Positions 55,095 through 64,000 of a stretch of DNA of 64,000 nucleotides are shown piece after piece (the stretch's first letter is position 1; each line of letters starts with the position of its first letter). This DNA comes from Endotrypanum monterogeii (taxonomy: Eukaryota > Euglenozoa > Kinetoplastea > Trypanosomatida > Trypanosomatidae). The translations under genes were made by a program, and so were the position numbers. Location of the stretch: assembly GCA_000333855.2 (NCBI GenBank), contig KV784177.1, forward strand, positions 49,148 to 113,147, read 5' to 3'. Below the pieces are notes generated by a model. The model had not been told where the DNA came from, made no database searches, and saw only the letters and a program-made list of their open reading frames with translations.

Positions 55095-55656
55095 GGTGCG
55101 AGCTACAAAAAAAAAAATCGAAAGGTTGTGCTTGATTTGCTCAGCTGGTCTCCTCTGCTAACCGAAATGGACGAAAGACTGCCTGTGTTACTGAGGAGGT
55201 CGATGACACGCGGGGGGGGGGAGATAGAAAGATGTGCACCCTCACACTCTCATCCGTTTCCTATTTTCCTCTGCTTGCGACTTAGAGAGTTGCAGAGAGA
55301 AATTCAAAAAAAAAAAACTTGATCAATGTCCGAGATCATCCACAGTCACCGTGGTAGTAATTCTGATGCCTCCTGACCTGACTATCTCACACTTTGGTGG
55401 GAAAAGAAAGAAGCGTAGTGGGTGTTATGAATGAGTCCCTCGATGGCGGACCTTCGATAAAGCAACGGATATAGATATATATATATATATATATATCTAT
55501 ACTTTGGTAACCTATTTCTTATATCCGTTGAGGAAGGTAACACTGGTAGTGATGGTGGTGGTTAAAATTCTCAATTGTGAAGGAAGTAGATATTTGCAGA
55601 GAAAGAGTGCAGATAGTCACAGCTCATACAGCTTTCATAAGAAACATAGACATGCC

Positions 55657-55700
<44 letters not shown>

Positions 55701-56432
55701 TTCTGAGCCTGCAGCGGCGGCAGAAGTGAGGTAACTGTCCACACGCCTGAGAGTAGAACACCTTATGTTGTCACATGCTCTGCAAAAACGGAGAATTGAG
55801 GGGCAAGGAGGCGAAGGGAGAGAGATTTGCACACATAAACACACATACAAAAAATAAAGACCATCCCGTACGCTCATGGAGGCCTCTAACCTTTCCACGT
55901 ATCGTCCTCTCGGTAATTAGCATAACTTTGAATCGAAAGAAAGAAAAAGATGATAGCCCTCAAAAAAACAAAATCTAAATTAGTGGCTCTATGAAAAAAA
56001 AAAAAGGACACATGTCATCGTACTTGATTGACTACTTACACAGCATCATCGGAATGATCATACAGATTGAATGACCCGAAAGGGGGACACGCGGGGAATG
56101 TACACAAGTTGGGATTAACAACGATACGTAGCGAGATTCGGCACCCCTTCTCCTTTGACATCCTCTGAAATGCGTGATAAGAATGATGCAAGAGAACATC
56201 AATATCTAGATACAACTTCACACACGCTATAAATCCGAAAAGGGTGAAAAAAAAAGAATTTATTTTTCCTGCGAGTGAAGTGCTCACTATGGACTACATA
56301 ACAAATGTAGAGAGAGAGAGAAAGAGAGAAAGATCATCTAGACGTGACAAAGGATGTAACCCATGGCACATAACCCCTTGTACCCAGAACAGCAGTAAAA
56401 AGGGGGGGGGAGAAGTGTGTTCGCCCGATAAG

Positions 56433-56472
<40 letters not shown>

Positions 56473-56791
56473 TACTGCTGTGCCAACGTGAATATCAGAC
56501 ACACAAAAAATGTAGAGGACAATCTTAGGACTGAGAACCATGAGACGAGCATCACAGTCACCTTGCATCTCCCCCCTCCCTCGAGACCTCTCCCCCTCGA
56601 CAGAAATGGGGGAAAAAAAACGGGATCTGGGATACTTCCTCAACATATGGAGGGGTGAGCACAGAGCAGCATACGGCGGGGAGAATGGTGCTTGTCGCAC
56701 TGTGTGTGTGTGTGTGTGTGTGGAAGGGAGGAGGGTGACGGAAGCCGTACCTGCAACACAATCTCTGCACTATATATATATACAATCGTAG
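55095..56791. other. intergenic, with TA palindrome and dinucleotide tracts
   Basis: It contains the TA palindrome at 55470-55501, (TA)n at 55660-55698, (CA)n at 56441-56469 and (TG)n at 56701-56722. The last two flank the probable 3' end of the kinase transcript. No gene is seen. Confidence 0.8.
55470..55501. repeat. 32-bp perfect TA-rich palindrome
   Basis: Arms tatag and ctata flank a (TA)n core. It is of the same kind as the palindrome at 20528-20567 and lies about 445 bases upstream of the ZMYND10-like start. Confidence 0.9.
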
Positions 56792-57697
56792 CTAGCTGCG
56801 TGGCCGCTTTCCTGTCGGGGGTGTAATACCGTTCGGCATGTAATAGTATTTGAGCAGAAATGGGTGATTGAGTACGCGATGCAGCGCCAGTCGCTTAGAC
56901 CCCTCCCGAATGAGGAGACTCGAGATCAAATCTTTCGCTTCTGGAGGCACAGTGTCGGGGATAGTGTACTGCATCGAATGGATTTTCTTGTAGATTTGAT
57001 CATTCTCCTTGCTGACGAATGGCGTGTGACCCACAAGCAGCTCGAAGCAGAAGATGCCGAGACACCACAGGTCAGCGCTTGTGTCATACATCTGCCGACT
57101 AACTATCTCTGGGGGAAAGTATTCGGGAGTACCGCAGGAGGTCTTTCGCCGATTAAGAGGGTCGTGGACAGACCAGCCGAAATCAGCAAGTTTGATGTTC
57201 TGGTTATGGTCTAGTAGAATGTTTTCAGGCTTGATATCTCTGTGGAGGATATGGTGCTGATGTAGATACAATAACGCCTCCGCTAGCTGCGCCACGTAGC
57301 GGGCTGCTGTCGGCGGTGGGAAAAGCTTGACACGGTTCAACTCGCTGTAGAGCATGCCGTTGCTGCAAGGCTCCAGTATGAGGTAAATATCGTGTTCGTC
57401 AAAGAAGTAGGCGTAGGTGCGCAGAAGGTACTTGTGACGCGTGTTGAAGGCAATCTCGATTTCGCGGCGCAGCTGGTTGGCAATGTCGAACTCGGCGAGC
57501 TTCTTTATCGACAGTTTTTTGATTGCCACGACGTAGTTGTTCTTGCGCACCGTCGCCAAGTAAACATCGCCGTAGTTGCCGCCCCCTAATTTGTGGAGCA
57601 GCTCGAAGTCGTGTATAGTCCACTCCGATTTGGGGGATGCTGGTGTTATGATGAAATGATTCACAACAGTGTCATCCGGGCCCACCTCCGTCGTCAT
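56792..57697 (-). CDS. AUK1: Aurora-like serine/threonine kinase
   Basis: This 301-residue protein is almost entirely kinase domain (about 31-282). Visible are the glycine loop KLGGGNYGDVYLA (36-48), the VAIK lysine K60, the helix-C glutamate E79, the catalytic HRDIKPEN (152-159), DFG (172-174), and an activation loop RRKTSCGTPEYFPPE with the Aurora-type phosphosite at T186. All catalytic residues are present. The loop sequence and the short N-terminal extension fit kinetoplastid Aurora kinase 1, which acts in the chromosomal passenger complex during mitosis and cytokinesis. The 3' end is a short basic tail. It lies next to RAD50, as I recall from other kinetoplastids. A (TA)n and (TG)n tract sits just upstream, and the acceptor is not clear. 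Confidence 0.93.
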   Translation of the reverse strand: MTTEVGPDDTVVNHFIITPASPKSEWTIHDFELLHKLGGGNYGDVYLATVRKNNYVVAIKKLSIKKLAEFDIANQLRREIEIAFNTRHKYLLRTYAYFFDEHDIYLILEPCSNGMLYSELNRVKLFPPPTAARYVAQLAEALLYLHQHHILHRDIKPENILLDHNQNIKLADFGWSVHDPLNRRKTSCGTPEYFPPEIVSRQMYDTSADLWCLGIFCFELLVGHTPFVSKENDQIYKKIHSMQYTIPDTVPPEAKDLISSLLIREGSKRLALHRVLNHPFLLKYYYMPNGITPPTGKRPRS

Positions 57698-58917
57698 TTT
57701 CTAACGATTTTAATGTATATATATATGTGTGTATACATATATGTGTGTCGCACTGTGTGTGTGTGTGTGTCTGTGTAAGAATGTCGGCAACCAGCGCACA
57801 AGCTCTCGCCGTTCCGCTCACAAAAGGGAACTCTGAGGGGAAGCAGGCACCAGATATCACCCACGAATTCAAAGTCCATACACACATCAGCACAGAAAGA
57901 TGGAGGGCACCCCATTGAGAAGAAGAGAATGAAGAGCGGAAAGCGACCAAAACACATCTTCTTCGAAAAAAAAAAGTATCTCTCTTTTTTTTTCTTTCCC
58001 GGAAAGGGAGAAGATAGGAAGGAGAGCAGGGCAGCAGCCTCCGTGCAAAAGCTGAGAGATGAGAAAGTGTAAGGGCGAAACGATTCCTCAATCCATCTCA
58101 TTGAGTACACGACCAACACACACCAACACACACAAGGAAGTCTCCTTTGTGCCTAGAGCATTGAAAAAAAAATCCATCAGTCCTCGCAAACGCATTTTGT
58201 TTTTTAAAATTACCGTGGACACTTTATACACCTTCACGAACGACCGTCACCGCCCTTTCCCCCCACCTCCGCATTTCGAGTATAGTCGCTATGAGAGAAA
58301 AGAAAAACAAAAACAATCATAGGCCGCTGTATTCCCTCCTTCAGGTGTGCAACATCATTACTGTGAGTACGTGAGGAGAAAGAAGAGGAGGAGCTTCAAG
58401 TCATAACAATCACCATTATGCAGCGGGAAACAAAAAAGGAGAAAAGGTGAGACGGGGAAAGAAGAGGTCCAGAGTCTGGTGCATCAGTACAGTCAGAGCT
58501 TCATTCAAAAAAAAAAAAAACGAAAACCTTCAGGCATTTTGTATACACTGTAAACAAACCCACGTGATGGATCTCGAGGAAGCAAAGGACCCGTGAAATC
58601 GGTTGCAAGAGGTCACATCAGCAGTGGCACACACGAAGAAGCTGCATCCTAAATAATCAAAAAATGGAATCCGAAAGCTGTGCCGCACCGCGTGGGGAGG
58701 CAAAAAAATAAGAATAAAAAGATCTGGAGTCGTGTGCCGAACGCATGGTGGGAATTGCCCATAGAAGACTTTGACGTGAGGAGATTCAGTAGGGAGGGAA
58801 ACATCTACGGCACAAACATTAACAATATAAATAAATAAAGAGCCGAGACGACGATCGTGCACAGCGCAGATATTACTTTATATATATATATATATATATA
58901 TTGTTCACTCCTTCTTC
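57698..58917. other. intergenic, short repeats
   Basis: It has TA-rich DNA at 57713-57744 and (TG)n at 57750-57774 directly upstream of the kinase ATG, and (TA)n at 58879-58901 just past the RAD50 stop. No gene is seen. Confidence 0.8.
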
Positions 58918-61900
58918 TCACGCAAACAATTGCTCGAATGTGCGCTCGTCAATAACTGAGTAAGAGCCTTCGCGATCCTTATGGACATAGTAGAACTTCT
59001 CCAGCGACTGACCACCCAGGGCCCGCACGAACTGTTCATCGTGCGTGATGACGATGAGCTGGAAGTGCTTCACTGTCCTCCGTACCTGTATGAGCGTACG
59101 CAGCGCATCCGCCAGACTGCGGGCATTGTCGTCGTCGAGGTTGGTCGTAGGCTCGTCAAGGGCTAGGATGCCACAGTCGCAGCAGAAGGCCTCACTCAGC
59201 GCTAGCCGAATAATAATAGAGGCCAACACCTTCTGCCCAGCACTGCAGCGACCGCGCATATCCATCTCATTGTTACCACGCTTCATGACTACTCGGTAGT
59301 TGTAACTGCGACGCGCGGCCGTAGTAGTTGTGCCCTCTGTCTCGGATCGTATCTCTACCGTGTCGATATCACTACCGCGGTATGTCTGACGCCACAGCTC
59401 CGCAATGATCTGGTTGATCTGCGCGATTTTTTCTTGATGATACGACTGCACAGCCTTTTCCAAAGCGGAGTAGTATTTCTCGATGTCCTGGATCGATATC
59501 TCTGTCGTTTGAGCTTTAAGGAAAGTGGAGCGGTAGCGCTTCTCAATGTTTTGGTACTTGTCACCGCGCAACTGCTGCTTTAACTGATTTACATCAAACA
59601 GCATCGCTTCCATGTTGCCGTCCTGTTGCGCACGTATTTTCTCTAGAGAGGTCAACTTGGAAGTCATTATCTCACGCAGTGTCGACAAACTTGCGTGCTG
59701 CGCCTCCTCCCCCAGTACTTGCTCCACACCATGCAAACGACTGGACTTCAGAGAGGCAAGCCTCCGCTCTTTTTCCGCTAGCTCCGTCTCGTTAGCCACA
59801 ATGGATGCCGTCTGTTGCAGGAGTTCGATGTGCCGGCCTAGGTCAGCAGAGCACTGATGCTGTTCACCCAAGGTCTTTTGCGCCTCCTTGATGAGGCTGG
59901 CCAGCTGCCCCTCTTCTTGCACAGCGGCCTTGTACGCGCTATCTGCCTCTCGCAGGTGAACCTGAAGCTCCTCTAATCGCTTAGCGCAGTCACTGTGAAC
60001 GTAGTTGAGGACAGGAGCCAGTGCTAGCTGCAGCTGACGAGACTGTTGCTCCGCCGCGTCCACGGCACCACGCCCGGCGACCTCCACTTCCTGCAACTCC
60101 TTGCGGAGTTCCTGCACGCGCTGCTTACAGACTTCTACAGTCTTTTGTGTCTGAAGAGCTTGGCTCTTCAGCTCCGCCACTCGTGTGCGTTCTTGGGCGA
60201 GATCCTCCTGCTGCTCACGAGCTGCCAGTTGCAGCTCCTCCAACTTCCTCACAGCAACCTCCGCTTTGAACAAATCTGTTTTGCGCTCCTGTAAAGTACG
60301 GTCTACTGCACTCTCGTCCTGGCCACGCTCGACTCGCTGGGCCTCAGTGAACTGTCTGTTGAGGTGGTGTAATTTCTCTGTTGCAATGGCGTAGGCCTCG
60401 GAAATTTCGTCGAACGAGCGATGGGGGGAATCTGTGTGCTGCATCGCATCACTGCAGTCATCTCGTCTCTGTCGCGTATCTTGTCCAACCGCTTCATGTG
60501 TTGTCTGCGCCTCCACTTCTTTTCTCTCTAGGGTGTTACGGAGCGTTGCCACTTTCTCTGCCATCGAGCACACCATGCTCACGTGCTGGGAAATAATGCT
60601 CATATTGCTTAATGCCTGCTCAACCTCATCACGCTGTGCGGCCACCTCAGAGCGCTCTGCACAGTTTGGGCTTATTTTATCCTCAAGAGCCTTTATGTCC
60701 GCCTCCAGGACAGAAATGCGGTTCGTGCTCTGCCGAACCATCGCCACCACACTCTGCATTTTTTCAACATTTCGGTATGCGGTCTGGGCGGTGTTGACTG
60801 CAGCCTGCACTGCCTCTAACGCTGCTGGGAGTGTGTGCTGCTTCTCCATATTTTTTTTTAGAAACATTTGCAGAGACTCGGGGCTCTCGAAACAGCGCTC
60901 ACACACAGCACACATCGTTTTCTCCTCGGCAACCATCGAGAAATCGTGGTAACAGGTCGCGAGTGCCTCCAAAGCGTGGCGTTTTTCCACTGCCCTATCG
61001 ACTGCATCTTTGGCATTGAGAAGTGCCTCTTCATAAGTGCTCACATCCTCAACCACACCGGCGCACTGTTTCGTTCCAGCAGCCAAAACACGGCGACACT
61101 CATTTAGCTCATCGCTGTAGTATGAGATCTTTTGCTCCTGTATCGCATACATCTTTTCAAAGTCTTGAAGGCGAGTTTGCAACGTACGGAGTTCCATCGT
61201 TTTGCGATTTTGTATTTGCGTAATTTGGCTGCGCAATAATGTCAGCGGCTGAAGAGATGAGAAGTCGTCAGTGAGTTCCGGTGGCATCCCTACGCCCGCA
61301 TTTGCCAAAAGCGGAAGCAGATCTTTCTGCACAGCTGTTGCTACAGACACTCTCATTTCGTCGATCTGCTGCCGCAAGAGTATCAGGTCTTGTTGATTGC
61401 GCTCTATTGACTTCTGCTTCATCATCTCCTCACGCAGTTTGGCAACGCTTTTATTTTGAGCCTCTAGTTCCATGAGAATACGGCTACTTCGCTCCTCTAC
61501 GATTCCCCTTTTTCGAAGCTCTTCAACAGCAGCTGCACGCTCTCGCAGCACCTCAACTTCACGCTGGATCTGAAGATGCTGAGTGCGACAATCATCCCCG
61601 CCGAGAGCCAGGATCGCAGCACCGTTTTCGCCGACGCGACGCTGCAACATCTCCATAGCGCGTTCGCGCATCTCAATCTCTTGGTTAGCCCTGTCCAGGG
61701 TTCGCGAATGGACCTGCATCTTTCCCTCCTCCTCACAAATTTTCTGCCGAATGCTCTCGATGGCATCAGAAAAGCGCTTACGAGCCGCCTCCACAAATAT
61801 CTCAGACCTTTGTAGGATAAGCCGCAGAGCGCCTTCATCATCCATGCTCTCATCAACGAGAGCACAGTCGAGAGGCAGGTTCTGAACAAGCTCACGAAGC

Positions 61901-63000
61901 TGTATAATGTTTTGTCTATGCATATGTGCATCCCGTTCCAAGATTTCCACATTGGACCGGTACCTGTATAATTCCTCTTCCGCGGCGCGTTTTCGAGCGG
62001 CAGCAACCTCGTAGCGCCTGGTGTCCGCTACCAGCGTCTCTTTGACCTGCTGCATTTTAGAGGTGAAGTTGTTGCGCTTCTCAAGTAGCTCACCCAAAGT
62101 CGCATTCGTTGGGGGTACACCCATCCTTTGGATAGCTTCGCGGCGCTCTTCGAGACGTCCGTTCTCGACGGCTACTTCCCGCTCGAGCGCTTCCATTTCT
62201 TCCTCGATGGCACGAAGCTCCTCGCGTGCTTGCCGCAGGTCTCGCAATTCTGGCTCGATATCAGTACTGCGGCTCTGAATGGCCTTGATGACACTTTCTT
62301 TTTGTGCAACTTGCTGCTCTAGCTGCTTTGCTTGCTCGCGGTGCTCTCGCAGCGCCATCAAACTCGCCTCGTGCTCTTTCAGTTGGCGACGGAATTCCTT
62401 ACTGTTATCACGCAGTCGATCAAGTGCAAGAACGTACCGTGTGGCAGCGAATATGTCGTCGAAGATTCGTTTCACGTCCTTCGGGGACCCCAGCGGCCAG
62501 TTACACTCCTCCTGATGGCAAAAAATGACGTGCTCTAGCACTGCAGAGGACACGCCCAGCATCTCTGGAACTACACGGTCAACATCGCTGGCACGGTAGG
62601 TGCTCGAGATCACCTCCCCCGTTTTTGAGTCCTGAAAAGCGACCGTGTTGTCGAGTGTGGCGAAGGTCGCCCGATTTGGGTTACGGGTGACTTGGAATGA
62701 TCGGATGACCTGCATCAGCTTACCGCCCTTCCCAGTAAAGATCAGGCGGATTTGCGCCTTGACCTCGGTCTCGCCGACCACCTTTGGGTCGTAGACAAAA
62801 GAAACTTTATCCGTGCCACTGCCAGGCGGCATGGCTCCAGTGCACGCGTTCAGGAGGGCCTCGATGATTGTTGTTTTGCCAGCACCGTTCTTCCCGAGTA
62901 TAACTGTCAAAGGCTTTTGGAACTGGATACACTGCTGACTTGCCGGGTTTGGGTCAAAGCTGCGCACCCCACAAAGCTGCAACTTCTCGATGCTCGTCAT
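58918..63000 (-). CDS. RAD50: DNA double-strand break repair protein RAD50
   Basis: This 1360-residue SMC-type ATPase starts MTSIEKLQLCGVRSF and carries Walker A GKNGAGKT (36-43). Two long coiled-coil arms (about 180-660 and 720-1150) follow, joined by the zinc hook CAVC (697-700), then the ABC signature CSAGQKV (about 1251-1257) and Walker B with D-loop ILALDEPTTNLDDDN (about 1278-1292). This is the full set of motifs, and the length fits the family (about 1300 residues). RAD50 works with MRE11 and NBS1 to tether and process DNA ends in the nucleus. The open frame begins at a GTG at 63069, which lies upstream of the splice acceptor; the extra 23 residues would be a hydrophobic stretch that is probably not translated. 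It is the first supported gene of the transcription unit in this window. Confidence 0.97.
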   Translation of the reverse strand: MTSIEKLQLCGVRSFDPNPASQQCIQFQKPLTVILGKNGAGKTTIIEALLNACTGAMPPGSGTDKVSFVYDPKVVGETEVKAQIRLIFTGKGGKLMQVIRSFQVTRNPNRATFATLDNTVAFQDSKTGEVISSTYRASDVDRVVPEMLGVSSAVLEHVIFCHQEECNWPLGSPKDVKRIFDDIFAATRYVLALDRLRDNSKEFRRQLKEHEASLMALREHREQAKQLEQQVAQKESVIKAIQSRSTDIEPELRDLRQAREELRAIEEEMEALEREVAVENGRLEERREAIQRMGVPPTNATLGELLEKRNNFTSKMQQVKETLVADTRRYEVAAARKRAAEEELYRYRSNVEILERDAHMHRQNIIQLRELVQNLPLDCALVDESMDDEGALRLILQRSEIFVEAARKRFSDAIESIRQKICEEEGKMQVHSRTLDRANQEIEMRERAMEMLQRRVGENGAAILALGGDDCRTQHLQIQREVEVLRERAAAVEELRKRGIVEERSSRILMELEAQNKSVAKLREEMMKQKSIERNQQDLILLRQQIDEMRVSVATAVQKDLLPLLANAGVGMPPELTDDFSSLQPLTLLRSQITQIQNRKTMELRTLQTRLQDFEKMYAIQEQKISYYSDELNECRRVLAAGTKQCAGVVEDVSTYEEALLNAKDAVDRAVEKRHALEALATCYHDFSMVAEEKTMCAVCERCFESPESLQMFLKKNMEKQHTLPAALEAVQAAVNTAQTAYRNVEKMQSVVAMVRQSTNRISVLEADIKALEDKISPNCAERSEVAAQRDEVEQALSNMSIISQHVSMVCSMAEKVATLRNTLERKEVEAQTTHEAVGQDTRQRRDDCSDAMQHTDSPHRSFDEISEAYAIATEKLHHLNRQFTEAQRVERGQDESAVDRTLQERKTDLFKAEVAVRKLEELQLAAREQQEDLAQERTRVAELKSQALQTQKTVEVCKQRVQELRKELQEVEVAGRGAVDAAEQQSRQLQLALAPVLNYVHSDCAKRLEELQVHLREADSAYKAAVQEEGQLASLIKEAQKTLGEQHQCSADLGRHIELLQQTASIVANETELAEKERRLASLKSSRLHGVEQVLGEEAQHASLSTLREIMTSKLTSLEKIRAQQDGNMEAMLFDVNQLKQQLRGDKYQNIEKRYRSTFLKAQTTEISIQDIEKYYSALEKAVQSYHQEKIAQINQIIAELWRQTYRGSDIDTVEIRSETEGTTTTAARRSYNYRVVMKRGNNEMDMRGRCSAGQKVLASIIIRLALSEAFCCDCGILALDEPTTNLDDDNARSLADALRTLIQVRRTVKHFQLIVITHDEQFVRALGGQSLEKFYYVHKDREGSYSVIDERTFEQLFA

Positions 63001-63015
63001 CCTTCCAGGAGGTAC

Positions 63016-63060
63016 CTGTGCGAAAAAAATAAAGAAGATGTGGATGAAGGAAAACGCTCT
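63016..63060 (-). promoter_or_regulatory. predicted spliced-leader acceptor of RAD50
   Basis: A pyrimidine tract with seven T ends in TTCGCACAG on the minus strand (AG at 63017-63016), giving a 15-base leader before the ATG at 63000. This is the cleanest acceptor in the window. Confidence 0.8.
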
Positions 63061-64000
63061 ACTAACCACCTCGTTTTTTCTTTCTTTACCACCTCTCTTT
63101 AGCGATCGGCAGCGAAAAAAAAAAGAAGATTAACAGTCGATCTAGTTGGGAAATGTATGTATGTCGCTCTATGTGTGTCTGCGATTACACACGGCACAGA
63201 TTGCCTCCGACACTATGTTTTTTTAGAAACACTCAAAAAATGCCTGAGATGGAGCACGCATATGTTCCATCAAGTTGGCTCCCCTTTCAGCTGTTACTCG
63301 CTGTAGAGCGAGTAGGTCCGACTTGAGCAGTTGTGAAGTGCCAGCGCCAGCGCACCGTATCTATTTGCTAACGGCAGAAATATGCACCTGGAGATGGGGT
63401 GAAAAAAAAAAAATAGAAATCCTGATTTGGGGATTCCAAGAGGGATCAAATAATAGAAAAAAAAAATAATAATAAAACGGAAGAAAAACGTGAAAAGCCT
63501 TTTTAAAACATTCGGAGATAACGTCGAGGTAGCATCTGTGTGCGGATTCGAGAAACTGAGTTCAATGAAAGCATGTGATAGGAAATGGTCCGGCTGACAA
63601 GCATCAGTGAGGTCTACAGGATCCGACACATGCGAGAAACCTTTTTAAGCAGCTGTGCTCTTGGTGGTACGAGCGAGAGGGTTTGCTGTCCGCCAGATGG
63701 AAACCTGTACGCTCACTTGCCCAGGATACATTTCTTGTCCTCGCTGTGTTCCTTTTCCTCGCGAGGGATGAAGGAACAGAGGAAGAGAAATGTGTTTTGA
63801 ATATATATATATATATATATTTTTTTATTTTAATTTTTTTTTTGTATGTCATGTTGGGCTACTTATATGTCACAATAATTTTTTTTTCCCCCATCTTGCG
63901 GACATGAAGAAGACCGAATCCGAAGAAAAAAATGAGAGACTAGATAAATACCGCAACAAGAAAATAATAAAGTAAAAAGGAAACTATATGTATATATATA
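63061..64000. other. upstream intergenic sequence
   Basis: It is of mixed composition with A runs and a (TA)n tract at 63799-63820. ORFs are short on both strands and none is supported. The gene upstream of RAD50, if any, lies outside the window. Confidence 0.75.

Noticed and set aside
63001..63069. N-terminal extension of RAD50 beginning at GTG
   Set aside because: It lies upstream of a clean acceptor AG and encodes a hydrophobic stretch unlike RAD50 N-termini.

Overview
The window is nuclear DNA of a kinetoplastid, most likely a Leishmania-like trypanosomatid. Three things point there. The genes lack introns and all 13 that I can support lie on the minus strand, as expected for one polycistronic transcription unit read from right to left. 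Most starts sit 15-35 bases behind a pyrimidine tract and an AG, which is the layout of a spliced-leader trans-splice acceptor. The products include an Aurora kinase next to RAD50, a ciliary dynein assembly factor and a carbonic anhydrase-fold surface protein, a combination that from memory resembles Leishmania chromosome 28 (not checked by search). TGG encodes Trp and normal stop codons are used, so the genetic code looks standard. I cannot name the genus.

In transcription order (right to left) the genes are: RAD50 (63000-58918), Aurora-like kinase (57697-56792), a ZMYND10-like dynein preassembly factor (55025-53868), a TPR/SET-MYND protein (50136-47998), a small single-pass membrane glycoprotein (38661-38026), a carbonic anhydrase-like membrane protein with a ruined zinc site (36248-34323), a WDR75/Utp17-like WD40 protein (32355-29977), an unrecognised 311-residue protein (28527-27592), a DIS3L2-like exoribonuclease (26656-23834), an unrecognised 799-residue protein (23101-20702), a protein with three SGKS modules and a possible DEK-C end (19712-18435), an unrecognised 454-residue protein (17570-16206) and a multi-zinc-finger protein (12243-10192). 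They are housekeeping functions in DNA repair, chromosome segregation, cilium assembly, rRNA processing and RNA decay, plus two surface proteins. As is usual in kinetoplastids, adjacency does not imply a shared pathway.

The rest, well over half of the window, is long intergenic DNA packed with simple repeats: (TA)n, (CA)n, long A and G runs and purine-only stretches. Gene-free blocks of about 10.2 kb (1-10191), 9.3 kb (38687-47997), 4 kb (12244-16205) and 3.7 kb (50137-53867) stand out. The plus strand of these blocks is purine-rich, so the transcripts are pyrimidine-rich. There is an assembly gap of 58 N inside a (TA)n tract (33049-33106).

I found no rRNA, convincing tRNA, CRISPR array, transposon or retroposon ORF. 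The most interesting points are the carbonic anhydrase-fold pseudoenzyme and the tail motif it shares with its small neighbour, the ZMYND10 homologue without its MYND finger beside a gene that has one, the triplicated SGKS module, and zinc fingers with the C-x2-C-x12-H-x5-H spacing typical of RNA-binding fingers.
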